Below, in pieces: positions 8,473 through 16,879 of a stretch of 52,992 nt of DNA. The notes beneath the pieces were generated by a model. That model made no database searches, was not told the DNA's origin, and saw nothing but the letters and a program-made list of their open reading frames with translations. Numbering within the stretch: position 1 is the first letter of the stretch; every line of letters starts with the position of its first letter. This DNA comes from a bacterium (lineage in GTDB: Bacteria > JAMOTN01), in contig JAMOTN010000081.1 in the NCBI GenBank assembly GCA_027062325.1, positions 1 through 52,992 on the forward strand. The letters are read 5' to 3'. The position numbers and the translations under genes are program-made.

Positions 8473-10446
8473 ATGGGGAGTAGAATTCTGCTTATGATTG
8501 TTATCTTCATGGTTACTTTTTCGTTTGCTGTAGGTGATTTAAATGTCTTTAGTGTAGTTGAGTATGGTATAAAAGATCCTGAATTTATGAAGGCATTGGA
8601 TAATTTGAAAAAAGTGCCTAAAAAATTTTTGGACAAAAGGTATCCGTATATAGAATTGTATTCGCGTGTTACTTATAAGGTGTTAAAAGATGCCTCAGGA
8701 ATTTTAGTAAAGTACAGAAGTATAAGTTATGTGAATAACACTTCAGGTGTTACAGAAGCAGGAGTTTTCACACTTTACTACGGGCCGGGAGCAAAGGAGA
8801 GCTATAGAGTATTGAGAGTTTATGATCCTAAAACGGGCAAGTTTTACTTTCCTTCAAAAGATGATTTTTCAATGAGTGTTCCTACAACTATGGATTTCTT
8901 TCAAAAGGAAGTAAATGTTGTGGTAAAGCTTCCAAAAGTTGGAGTTGGAAAAATTGTGGATATAGAGGGAGCTTATGTTTACCACAATATCAAGAAGAAA
9001 ATATTCGGACGTTCTATGAAGGATTATACAAGAAATCCAATATGTGAGGCGGTATGGGAGTACTATGTTGAAAAGCCTCTAAAACTGCACTGGAAAGTTT
9101 ATAACGAGGATGCTTTCAAAGATCCTTCTAAAGGAAAACCTGTTGAGGTATCTTCAATTGGAAAGTGGAACTACTATAAGTGGATCTTCAGAAAATTTGA
9201 TATGGACAAGAGAGAACCATCGACTCCAGCACCTATTTATTTTAGACCATACGTTATGGTTACAACAGCAGATAGTTGGAAATTTTACGGTGATTACTTT
9301 AAAGAATTGGGATTGTTTGAGTTGCTTACAAGGCCTACTCCGTTTTACAGAAAATTAGCAGAAACTATAATAGGAGATGCTAAGACGGTTCCTGAAAAGG
9401 TAAATGCAGTTATAAAGTGGATTAACAAAAATATTCACTACCTCGGTTTGGAAATTGGAACTATGGGTTGGATCCCAGTGCATCCTATGGATACTCTCAA
9501 AAATAAGTTTGCCGATTGTAAAGGTTATGCGACGCTTCTTACTGCTTTGTTAAGATCTTTGGGGATCAAGGCTTATCAAGCGGTTGTTTTTTCAGGACAA
9601 GAGTATAAGAATGATATAAACTTTCCCTACATTGTTACCAATCATATGATTGCGGCAGTAGAGTATAAGGGAAAGATAGTCATAGTTGATCCTACAGATA
9701 CCACAACTAAGTTTGGAACGTTGCCGGTTGGAGATAGAGATAGTGTTGTTATGGTTATAAAATATGATGATCCGGAATATTACAAGGTAGTAAAAACTCC
9801 GTGGTTTATTAATCAGTATCGTTCACTGTTAGAATTGGACCTGTCAAATGGGGTGGATAGCATAGGTTATTACTACAAACAGTGGGGAAATGAACATACA
9901 GATTCGGTACGCAGGCATCTTTACAAAGATTACAATTTGAAAAGGGCAGAATATGATATGGACAATGTGTTTGGTGGAAAAGCTGTAATATCAGTTGATT
10001 CTTATAAAGTTCACAATATAGACAATTGGGAAAAGAATGTTTGGTTGGAGATAAAGGGAGAAGTGGCAGGTTTGATTAAGAAAACAGATGGTGTAATATT
10101 TGTTCCATCAATTTACAAAACTAACTTGATATCTAGTGTTGCAGCGGATGAAAAGAGAAGTTATCCGATATATGTCGGTGCTCCAAATGATTATGGATGG
10201 GAGATACAAATTAAACTACCTCAGGGGTACAAGCCTTTGAGACTTGTTAGCAAAAAGATAGATGAGGGGGTTGCTTCTTACGAATATGAGGAAAGTTTTG
10301 ATGAGAATAGGGGAGTGTTTACCGTTAAATCAGTTTATATAAGGAAAAAGGCAGTTATGACCCCTGCAGAGTACTTGAAGTTGAGAAAAATATATTATTG
10401 GAGAGATAAGTTGACTTCGAGGGATTACGTGTTTATTAGCAAATAG
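8473..10446 (+). CDS. exported DUF3857/transglutaminase-like protein
   Basis: This secreted or membrane-associated protein of 657 residues belongs to the transglutaminase-like cysteine superfamily. A signal peptide covers about residues 1-20, a DUF3857-like beta domain follows (roughly 40-270), then a transglutaminase core (about 310-420) and a C-terminal beta region. The triad is intact: Cys349 in FADCKGYAT, His391 in NHMIAAV and Asp406 in VDPTD. Such proteins may act as peptidases or cross-linkers; the substrate is unknown. The tracked start at GTG 8437 is rejected because AGGAGG sits nine bases before ATG 8473. It is followed by a paralogue that has lost the triad. Confidence 0.85.
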   Translation: MGSRILLMIVIFMVTFSFAVGDLNVFSVVEYGIKDPEFMKALDNLKKVPKKFLDKRYPYIELYSRVTYKVLKDASGILVKYRSISYVNNTSGVTEAGVFTLYYGPGAKESYRVLRVYDPKTGKFYFPSKDDFSMSVPTTMDFFQKEVNVVVKLPKVGVGKIVDIEGAYVYHNIKKKIFGRSMKDYTRNPICEAVWEYYVEKPLKLHWKVYNEDAFKDPSKGKPVEVSSIGKWNYYKWIFRKFDMDKREPSTPAPIYFRPYVMVTTADSWKFYGDYFKELGLFELLTRPTPFYRKLAETIIGDAKTVPEKVNAVIKWINKNIHYLGLEIGTMGWIPVHPMDTLKNKFADCKGYATLLTALLRSLGIKAYQAVVFSGQEYKNDINFPYIVTNHMIAAVEYKGKIVIVDPTDTTTKFGTLPVGDRDSVVMVIKYDDPEYYKVVKTPWFINQYRSLLELDLSNGVDSIGYYYKQWGNEHTDSVRRHLYKDYNLKRAEYDMDNVFGGKAVISVDSYKVHNIDNWEKNVWLEIKGEVAGLIKKTDGVIFVPSIYKTNLISSVAADEKRSYPIYVGAPNDYGWEIQIKLPQGYKPLRLVSKKIDEGVASYEYEESFDENRGVFTVKSVYIRKKAVMTPAEYLKLRKIYYWRDKLTSRDYVFISK

Positions 10447-10482
10447 ATGTTAGGATGACAATAAAAGAGAGAGGTGAGAGTT

Positions 10483-12582
10483 ATGATGGGGTGTAAAAAT
10501 AGAATGATTGCTTTTCTTGTAAGTGTTTTGGTGTTTTCATATTTGAGTGCAGCAATTTCTATGTGGGAAGTTGTTTTTAAAAGTGGTCTTGTGGTAAGTG
10601 TGGACAGTTGGCAAAAACGGGGAGATAGTGTTGTTCTCGTTTTAAATGGTCATAAGATGAAATTTAGTACTAAGGATATTCTTCTTATAAGAAAGAGGAC
10701 TGAGTGGAGCGTTTCAAAGGAGGTTACTGGATCTGCTAGAAGAGAAAAGAGTAGGTTGCCTGAGAGAAAAGAGCCGTGGATTGAGGAGTTTGTCTCTGTT
10801 AAAGTTAACACTCATTTTGTAGATTTTGACAATTACAAGATTGTTACAGATGTACTGGCTGTTCCTTTTACTAAGAGTAGGTTTAAGGAGAAGTACAAAA
10901 AATTTATATATACTTGGACGCCTGCTTATGTTGACTTGAACTTTAAAGTTTGGGGAGATAAAAATGGTAAAATACTGAAGCCGGATCTTGAGACTTACGA
11001 AGATAACACCAAAATTGTTAGTAAGTACTTTCCTCCTTTAAGGGTTGTTCAATTCTCTCTTAAGGGTGCAACAGAGAAAAGCATAATATACCAGCACAAG
11101 GAGATGAAGCCTTCGAAGAAGAGACAGTTATTTAGGAGATTTGTGAGTTTTTACCCATCTGTGGGTTTGGGATTACTTCAGAATAAGAAGTTTGAATATA
11201 TTTTAAGAGTGCCAGACGGCAATGCAAAGCTTTACAAGAGAAATGATGGGTTTATAGCTGTTTCAGAGGAAAAAGATGGAGATGAGGTTGTTTATGAATT
11301 CAAAGGGGAGGCTTTGAATGGTATAGAGGAGTCGATTCCGCCGGCTTATATGTGGCAGACGGGAGTATTGGTTAAAAAAGGAAACTTTGAGAAGGAGCTT
11401 TCTGAGTATCTGGAGAAATTGGAGAAGGGTTGGTTAAATGCAGGGGTAGATTCCAGAGAAAGGGCAATTATTAGAGCTTTCTTAAAAACCACTGAAGGTA
11501 AGTTTAAACCCAGCAAAGTGTGGGCTGCTAAATTTCTTTACTGGTTGCAGAGGAATCTTCCTTTGAGAACCGTGTTTGTGAATAATGTTTATGATCCATA
11601 TCCAGAGAAGTTTTCTGATTTGATGAATGTCGTGTTTGGAAGTGGCGCTGTGTCTTCTGTTGGATTTGTTGTTGAGATGTATCGTTTATTTAAGTTGCTT
11701 GGTTATGATGTGCAGCTTGTTGTGGGAATTGAGCCTTATGTGCCAAGATTAGAGTGTGAGTTTCTTGAATTATTCAAAACTTTTGAAAATTTAGGAATGG
11801 CTTTAAGAATGAAAGATTTCTGGGTTATTCCAAATGGTTCGGTGTTTTCCAGCTATGTGTTTGATAAAACACCATTTCAATATATATTTAATAAGAGAAA
11901 GCAGAAGTTGATTTCTGTTAAGGATTATTACGAACCTTCTTTCGGCGGTAGCAAAAAGGTTTATTACGAGTTGAGTATAGGCAAGGACAAGGGGATTGGG
12001 AGAATCAAGATTTACTACGAAGCAGAAGATGCTGTTAGAGAGGCGTTGAGTTACCGTGGCAAGCTGCCGACGGAGATCAAAAGAAAGTTCCAGAGGTTAG
12101 TAAGTTACTTGGTTTCAGGTGCTAAAGTTATAGCTTATAAGTATGACGATATATACATGCCGGATGGAAAGTTTTGGGAGGAGGTCGAGTTTGAATTTGA
12201 TCCGAAAGATGTGGTTAAGGATTACGGAGAGTTTAAAGTTGTAAATGTTCCAGAATATCTTTTAAATGGTTATTTGGGTATGCCCAAGGAGTTGAAGAGA
12301 AAATATCCTTATTGGTTGGGAAATTGGGGTGTTGAGGATATAGAGATTGTGTTGAAGCTCAAAAATGGGAAGTTCATGAGTTTTCCAAAGAGCTTAAAGT
12401 ATGAAAAGCATGGACTGAGGGTGGTTGCAGATACTAAATTAAATGCTAACAAGCTTGTTCTAAAAAGGTTTATAAAATCTGTTCCTTACAAAGCCATAGT
12501 ATTTCCAAATGAGTGGTCCGGCTATGTGAAAAGTTACGTTGCAATGTTGAAAAAGTTATCTTCGCCGATAATTGTAAAATAG
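10483..12582 (+). CDS. exported DUF3857/transglutaminase-like protein, triad lost
   Basis: The protein has about 699 residues. It has a signal peptide, then a short beta domain (about 25-65) of the kind that begins 'charged-surface KSGLVVSVDS', a DUF3857-like domain and a degenerate transglutaminase fold. Where the upstream paralogue has FADCKGYATLLTALL, this one reads SGAVSSVGFVVEMYRLF, so the catalytic Cys is Ser or Val. No His or Asp equivalents stand out. It is probably a non-enzymatic partner. ATG 10483 is preferred over GTG 10474 because GAGGTG lies six bases upstream. It lies 36 bases after its paralogue, in one operon, and is closed by a strong terminator. Confidence 0.75.
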   Translation: MMGCKNRMIAFLVSVLVFSYLSAAISMWEVVFKSGLVVSVDSWQKRGDSVVLVLNGHKMKFSTKDILLIRKRTEWSVSKEVTGSARREKSRLPERKEPWIEEFVSVKVNTHFVDFDNYKIVTDVLAVPFTKSRFKEKYKKFIYTWTPAYVDLNFKVWGDKNGKILKPDLETYEDNTKIVSKYFPPLRVVQFSLKGATEKSIIYQHKEMKPSKKRQLFRRFVSFYPSVGLGLLQNKKFEYILRVPDGNAKLYKRNDGFIAVSEEKDGDEVVYEFKGEALNGIEESIPPAYMWQTGVLVKKGNFEKELSEYLEKLEKGWLNAGVDSRERAIIRAFLKTTEGKFKPSKVWAAKFLYWLQRNLPLRTVFVNNVYDPYPEKFSDLMNVVFGSGAVSSVGFVVEMYRLFKLLGYDVQLVVGIEPYVPRLECEFLELFKTFENLGMALRMKDFWVIPNGSVFSSYVFDKTPFQYIFNKRKQKLISVKDYYEPSFGGSKKVYYELSIGKDKGIGRIKIYYEAEDAVREALSYRGKLPTEIKRKFQRLVSYLVSGAKVIAYKYDDIYMPDGKFWEEVEFEFDPKDVVKDYGEFKVVNVPEYLLNGYLGMPKELKRKYPYWLGNWGVEDIEIVLKLKNGKFMSFPKSLKYEKHGLRVVADTKLNANKLVLKRFIKSVPYKAIVFPNEWSGYVKSYVAMLKKLSSPIIVK

Positions 12583-12600
12583 TCTCGGAATTACTATTTT

Positions 12601-12636
12601 GCCCCCTCCTGCATTAGGGAGGGGGCTTTTATTTTT
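12601..12636 (+). terminator. rho-independent terminator
   Basis: A perfect 9-bp stem, GCCCCCTCC with GGAGGGGGC, encloses an 8-base loop and is followed by TTTTATTTTTT. It ends the transglutaminase-type operon. The facing dapB ends 43 bases further on. The A-rich flank on the other strand is weak, so it is mainly a plus-strand terminator. Confidence 0.93.
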
Positions 12637-12678
12637 TGTGAAATTAACTGTTCTATGTTTTTAAAAGTGGAGAATTGC

Positions 12679-13353
12679 TTAAAATAGCAGCTCTTTAATG
12701 AGCGAATCTAATCCAACTTTTATTCCAGAATTTTTGGCGCACCATTCTATAGCAAGTTTTACTCCATAACCGAAACTGCTCCTGCTCATAGAGTGATGAG
12801 TTATATTTAGAACTTCTCCATTTGATGAAAAGATGACGGATTGGTGGGCCACTAATCCGGGAAGCCTTATAGAGGAAATTTGTTCTGACTTGATTTCACC
12901 CGCTATCATTTCACTTGTGAATTTTGCAGTGCCACTTGGTTTATCTTTTTTATTGATGTGGTGTGCCTCTACTATGTGCCAGTGTTCGAAAAAGTTAGAA
13001 GCCATTTTAGAGAATATCATCATCAGATTTGCACCAATTGAAAAGTTTGGTGCTACAAATATTGCTTGAGATTCCTTCAAATTTAATAAGTCTAAAATTT
13101 TCAAATCCCATCCAGTTGTGCCAATAACCATGTCTTTACCATTTTCAATGCAAATGTTTATATTTTCCAAAACTGCTTCAGGAGTTGTAAAATCTACTAC
13201 ACAATTTACTTTACTTATAACCTCTTTTAGGTTTACATTTAACTTTGGATCAACCTCCACAACTTCCAATCCTTGTTCTACTAAAAATTTTGTGACAGCA
13301 CTTCCAGTTTTTCCTTTAGCTCCACATACAGCGATAACTTCATGTTTTTTCAC
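12679..13353 (-). CDS. dapB: 4-hydroxy-tetrahydrodipicolinate reductase
   Basis: DapB reduces the dihydrodipicolinate precursor with NAD(P)H in the lysine/diaminopimelate pathway. The Rossmann motif (VCGAKGKTGSAV), GTTGWD, APNFSIGANL and the active-site block EAHHINKKDKPSGTA are all visible. At 224 residues it is short, similar to Thermotoga-type DapB rather than the longer enterobacterial form. The start is GTG with a strong upstream GGAGGTGAT. It stands alone, without other dap genes in the window, and diverges from the DUF4097 gene. Confidence 0.93.
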   Translation of the reverse strand: MKKHEVIAVCGAKGKTGSAVTKFLVEQGLEVVEVDPKLNVNLKEVISKVNCVVDFTTPEAVLENINICIENGKDMVIGTTGWDLKILDLLNLKESQAIFVAPNFSIGANLMMIFSKMASNFFEHWHIVEAHHINKKDKPSGTAKFTSEMIAGEIKSEQISSIRLPGLVAHQSVIFSSNGEVLNITHHSMSRSSFGYGVKLAIEWCAKNSGIKVGLDSLIKELLF

Positions 13354-13406
13354 TATAAATCACCTCCGGAGATTTGTTTTTTACTAGTGATTTCTATCTT
13401 TTAAAG

Positions 13407-13437
13407 TTTACAATAATCTTGCTTGTTTTGATAAAAT
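13407..13437 (+). promoter_or_regulatory. promoter placing the start codon near +1
   Basis: A TTTACA at 13407 and an extended -10 (TTGATAAAAT, hexamer 13432-13437) stand just before the ATG at 13444. Only six bases separate the -10 from the start codon, and no Shine-Dalgarno is present. If this -10 is used, the message would be leaderless. The 19-base spacing is longer than ideal. Confidence 0.4.
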
Positions 13438-13443
13438 AAAAAT

Positions 13444-14298
13444 ATGCTAGCAATACTTGGTTTGATAATAGTTTTAATGGTGCTAATTATTTTCTTCTTT
13501 ACTAAGAATCCGTATATGTTACGTGTTGAGGAGAAAATTGATAAAGTTATTGATTTAAAGGATGGCTCTAGTCTTGAAATAAAAGTAGAAAGGGGTACTG
13601 TGAAGTTAGTTCCAACTGCTGATGGGGTAGGCAGGTTGTTGGTTGATGTTTATGAAAATGCGGAATTTAATTGGTTGAGAAGCAATGGGACTTTAAAACT
13701 TGAGTCTCAATTGAAGAATACTGAGAATGTTGTGAGGTTTGCAGGAGGAGTTTCTTTAACTGTTATGGTACCCGCAATTAATTTAAAATCAATAAGTGTT
13801 TCTGTGAGTGATGGGATGATTGAAATTGAAGGAGTTAAGGCTGATGATATTAACATAGATGGAATTAAAGTTCCTATAAAGGTTAATAAAGTTGCTGCTA
13901 GTCATTTAAAGATTACAACTTCAATGGGGAATGTTAAAGTGAGAGCTTCTACATTTGGGGAATTTGCTGTTTATAGTAACAGTGGGAATATTTTAGTATC
14001 TGAAGTTGAAGGTGAGGTTTTGAGAATAAATGCAGCTCATGGAGTGGCTAAAATTGAGTTGAGTTCGGTATCTGATAATGCAGTAATAGATATATTAGAG
14101 GGAAAAATTACTTTGGTTGCAATGTCTGGTTCGGGTGAATTGAAAGTTAGAATGAACAATGGAATTGTTGAAGTTATGAATTGTAAGATAAGTAGCTGTG
14201 AAGTATCTGCGCCTTCTAAGAGTTTAGATTTTAGCGAAGATCCAGATGGAATAAAACTGGATGTTAACGTTACTGAAGGTAGAGTAAGGATTGGCTGA
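13444..14298 (+). CDS. DUF4097-type beta-helix protein with N-terminal membrane anchor
   Basis: The protein has 284 residues. The first 20 form a hydrophobic anchor, and the rest is a repetitive beta structure with the hallmark 'DGMIEIEGVKADDINI' and 'NSGNILVSEVEG' rungs of DUF4097/LiaG-like proteins. Members of this family are often linked to cell-envelope stress sensing, but no partner kinase or regulator is nearby, so the role here is unknown. There is no Shine-Dalgarno before the ATG, and a promoter-like -10 lies directly upstream. Downstream comes the infC promoter. Confidence 0.75.
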   Translation: MLAILGLIIVLMVLIIFFFTKNPYMLRVEEKIDKVIDLKDGSSLEIKVERGTVKLVPTADGVGRLLVDVYENAEFNWLRSNGTLKLESQLKNTENVVRFAGGVSLTVMVPAINLKSISVSVSDGMIEIEGVKADDINIDGIKVPIKVNKVAASHLKITTSMGNVKVRASTFGEFAVYSNSGNILVSEVEGEVLRINAAHGVAKIELSSVSDNAVIDILEGKITLVAMSGSGELKVRMNNGIVEVMNCKISSCEVSAPSKSLDFSEDPDGIKLDVNVTEGRVRIG

Positions 14299-14307
14299 TA
14301 AGTGCAG

Positions 14308-14336
14308 TTGCGATCAAAGGGGAGCAGAGTTATAAT
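14308..14336 (+). promoter_or_regulatory. promoter of the infC-rpmI-rplT operon
   Basis: TTGCGA and a perfect TATAAT are separated by exactly 17 bases. Transcription would start near 14343 and give a leader of about 200 bases before infC, matching the autoregulated layout of this operon in other bacteria. Confidence 0.75.
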
Positions 14337-14377
14337 TTAATAAAACTGGATGTAGTGATTATTAAGGAAGGGAAAAA

Positions 14378-14436
14378 CAGGCAAAGGCCTGTGCCTAGGT
14401 GGGGGACTGGTGCTGCCAGACCTTGCCGGGCTTTTT
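14378..14436 (+). promoter_or_regulatory. structured infC leader, possible L20-type attenuator
   Basis: The leader contains a perfect hairpin CAGGC-AAAG-GCCTG (14378-14391). A second structure follows: GCCTAGGT pairs with ACCT and GGGC around an inner CTGG/CCAG hairpin, and runs straight into TTTTT (14432-14436), like an intrinsic terminator with bulges. In Bacillus the infC leader is attenuated by ribosomal protein L20. A similar mechanism is inferred here from position and structure, not shown. Confidence 0.5.
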
Positions 14437-14546
14437 AAAAAAAGTTTGAGGAAAGTAGCAGTTTTGAAAATAGTTTCACAAATATTGTAGTAGGAGAAAA
14501 ACTGGGTAATACGTGCTTATATTCTATATGGAGGTGAGATTTTTTA

Positions 14547-15074
14547 ATGAAAAAGACTTCAAGAAAGAATGAACCACGAATGAATGAAAGGATCCGAGTT
14601 CCAGAGGTTAGGGTTATAGGACCGGATGGTAAGCAACTTGGGATAATGGATACCAAAGAGGCTTTAGCAATGGCAAAGGAGATGGGGCTTGATTTGGTGG
14701 AAGTTGCCCCAAATGCCCAACCTCCGGTTTGTAGAATAATGGACTGGGGAAAGTATAAGTATGAGCAGGCTAAAAAGGAAAAACAAGCTAAGAAAAAAGC
14801 TCGTCATAATCAGATAAAGGAGATGCAGTTTCGCCCTAAAATAAGTGAGCATGATTTCATGATAAAGATAAAGAAGGTAAAGGAATTTATAGAGGATGGT
14901 TATAAGGTGAAAGTTGTTGTTAGATTGAGAGGACGCGAGTTGGAGACGCCGGAAATTGCTAAGGAGATGATTTATAAGATAAGGGATGAGATAGCTGATG
15001 TGGCAAAAATGGAGAATCGCGATTTAAAGTTAGAAGGAAGGCAAATGGTTGTCATGTTCTTTCCAAAAAAATAA
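14547..15074 (+). CDS. infC: translation initiation factor IF-3
   Basis: IF-3 binds the 30S subunit and checks start-codon selection. Both halves are clear: the N-terminal RMNERIRVPEVRVIGPDG region and the C-terminal RGRELETPEIAKEM domain. It is 175 residues with a standard ATG, whereas many infC genes use AUU. GGAGGTGAG lies nine bases upstream. It heads the conserved infC-rpmI-rplT cluster. Confidence 0.97.
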   Translation: MKKTSRKNEPRMNERIRVPEVRVIGPDGKQLGIMDTKEALAMAKEMGLDLVEVAPNAQPPVCRIMDWGKYKYEQAKKEKQAKKKARHNQIKEMQFRPKISEHDFMIKIKKVKEFIEDGYKVKVVVRLRGRELETPEIAKEMIYKIRDEIADVAKMENRDLKLEGRQMVVMFFPKK

Positions 15075-15129
15075 GATTTTTAGCGATTGTTAGTTTTTGA
15101 GATGTAAGTAACGGAAGGAGGGGATATCT

Positions 15130-15333
15130 ATGGGAAAGGTGAAGGCTAAGGTGAGAAGGAGTATTGCAAAGAGAGTTAAGGTTAGAAGTTCTGGGAAAAT
15201 CAAAAGATTTAGTGCAAATCGCAGTCACTTGCTTGCTAAGAAGAGCAAAACTAGAAAAAATAGATTGAAAAAGGTCAAGGATATGAAAAAAGGTGATGCA
15301 CGTAGAATGTTGAAGGGACTTATGATGGCTTAA
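15130..15333 (+). CDS. rpmI: 50S ribosomal protein L35
   Basis: This is a 67-residue, very basic protein with the L35 pattern (KVKVRSSGKIKRFSANRSH, then a run of Lys/Arg). It binds 23S rRNA in the large subunit. A strong GGAGGGGATATCT precedes the ATG. It sits in the universal infC-rpmI-rplT order. Confidence 0.96.
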   Translation: MGKVKAKVRRSIAKRVKVRSSGKIKRFSANRSHLLAKKSKTRKNRLKKVKDMKKGDARRMLKGLMMA

Positions 15334-15379
15334 ATTTAGGTGTTAATTGAGTTAAAAAGAATAAACGGGGGTGTTAGTC

Positions 15380-15739
15380 ATGGTCAGAGTAAAGGGAGCG
15401 GTTATTACTCGTAAGAAACATAAAAAGATAATGAAGCTTGCTAAAGGATATTTTCAAGGAAATAGAAAGAGATTTAGAGCTGCAAAGGAAGCTGTAGTAA
15501 AGGCTTTAAGTAAGAGAAGAGCTCACTTAAGAGAAAAAAAGAGAAATATGAGAAGGCTTTGGATAGTTAGAATAAATGCGGCTGTGAGAGAATTTGGATT
15601 GAGTTACAGCAAGTTTATTAGCGGGCTTAAAAAAGCAAATGTTGCTGTTAATAGAAAAATGCTTGCAGAGATGGCTATTTCTGATCCTAAAGGATTTGAG
15701 TATTTAGTAGAAACTGCTAAGAAAGCCCTTGAGGCTTAA
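15380..15739 (+). CDS. rplT: 50S ribosomal protein L20
   Basis: L20 is needed for early 50S assembly and in many bacteria also represses its own operon through the infC leader. The sequence has the classic KLAKGYFQGNRKRFRAAKE and RLWIVRINAAVREFGLSYS blocks. The tracked GTG at 15371 is probably too early. ATG 15380 has GGGGGTG upstream and begins MVRVKGAV, as expected. Confidence 0.97.
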   Translation: MVRVKGAVITRKKHKKIMKLAKGYFQGNRKRFRAAKEAVVKALSKRRAHLREKKRNMRRLWIVRINAAVREFGLSYSKFISGLKKANVAVNRKMLAEMAISDPKGFEYLVETAKKALEA

Positions 15740-15778
15740 ATAAAGTTCGAAAGATTTTGGCTTTTGGGAGGGCAAGGT

Positions 15779-16417
15779 ATGGTTAGGTTAGTACTTGCCT
15801 CTTCATCTCCAAGAAGAAGACAAATACTTGAGATGCTGGGGTTGAATTTCGAAGTTGTAAAACCTTTAGCAGAGGAGAAGATTGATCCCAAGCTCACTGT
15901 CTCTCAGTTGGTAAAAAGCCTTGCCCTCCAAAAGGCCGATTCGGTGTTGGGGCAAAAGGTACTTTTTAACGCACTAATGGGAGATGTAGGTGAGGATAAG
16001 ACCGATGGAAAAATATTAGTTTTAGCGGCTGATACTGTGGTTTACCTTGATTATAAAATATTGGGAAAGCCTTCATCTCGGAAAGAAGCAGAAAATATGT
16101 TAAAGATGTTAAGTGGAAGGTGGCATGAGGTTTATGGGGGTGTTGCGTTAGTTTTATTAAACTCTAGTTTAGAAGTATTAGCCAAAGTGGATGGGTTCAA
16201 AGTAAGTAGGGTGAAGTTTAGAGATTTGGGGGCTGAGATGTTAAAATGGTATTTAGATGAGGGAGAGTGGACGGATAAGGCGGGTGCCTATGCGGCTCAA
16301 GGTAAGGGGAGCCTTTTGATAGAGAAAATAGATGGCTGTTTTTTCAATGTTATGGGCTTATCGCCTGTATTAATTGATGAATTGAGTAAGGAAGTGGGAG
16401 TGAGTTTGTTTGCTTGA
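15779..16417 (+). CDS. maf: Maf-family nucleotide pyrophosphatase
   Basis: Maf proteins hydrolyse non-canonical or methylated nucleoside triphosphates and can inhibit septation. The motifs ASSSPRRRQIL, AADTVV, GKPSSRKEAENML and DKAGAYAAQGKG are intact. A somewhat longer insert (about residues 55-70) separates the first two. The start is moved from TTG 15764 to ATG 15779, just behind GGGAGGGCAAGG. It ends overlapping the next gene by eight bases and probably follows the rplT operon. Confidence 0.92.
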   Translation: MVRLVLASSSPRRRQILEMLGLNFEVVKPLAEEKIDPKLTVSQLVKSLALQKADSVLGQKVLFNALMGDVGEDKTDGKILVLAADTVVYLDYKILGKPSSRKEAENMLKMLSGRWHEVYGGVALVLLNSSLEVLAKVDGFKVSRVKFRDLGAEMLKWYLDEGEWTDKAGAYAAQGKGSLLIEKIDGCFFNVMGLSPVLIDELSKEVGVSLFA

Positions 16418-16868
16418 TTATGCGGATGCAGGTTCGGGTGTGAATTATTTAGGAGTTTTAACCGATATTCTTTTGGTTGCGGTTCTCATAGTTTGGTTTG
16501 GTGTAGTAGCATATATTCTTTACGTTTTTCTGTTAAAAGAAGCACTTGGTGGAATTTCAGGACGTGGAGGAATAAAAGGAAAGGTGAGATCAACTTTTGG
16601 GCCTGTAGAAGGTGCAGTCATCACAGTTGGAGTTTTAAAGCAGCTTGGAGCTTCTGAGGTGATGGTTGAACCTGTTAAGTTGGATAATGATAATGAGGCT
16701 AAAGCAGTTACCGATAGTGATGGAAACTTTTTAGTGGAGGGATTGCCCTCTGGGGCACTATGGTTATTAGTGGAAAAAGAAGGATATGCTCCATATAGAA
16801 AATTAGTTGAGGTTAAAACTGGGAAAATTATGGTAATACCGCCTATAACTTTGAAAGAGGAGCAATAA
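16410..16868 (+). CDS. membrane protein with carboxypeptidase-regulatory-like domain
   Basis: The protein has 152 residues. A single hydrophobic segment (about residues 15-42) is followed by a beta-sandwich: GKV.....PVEGAVITVG, DSDGNFLVEGLPSG and YAPYRKLVEV. This is the CarboxypepD_reg/transthyretin-like pattern often used as a surface or assembly module. The TTG start overlaps the maf stop by eight bases; GTG 16440 is an alternative. Function is unknown. It converges on the M30-like protease with only 11 bases between the stops. Confidence 0.65.
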   Translation: MLDYADAGSGVNYLGVLTDILLVAVLIVWFGVVAYILYVFLLKEALGGISGRGGIKGKVRSTFGPVEGAVITVGVLKQLGASEVMVEPVKLDNDNEAKAVTDSDGNFLVEGLPSGALWLLVEKEGYAPYRKLVEVKTGKIMVIPPITLKEEQ

Positions 16869-16879
16869 TATAAAAAATT

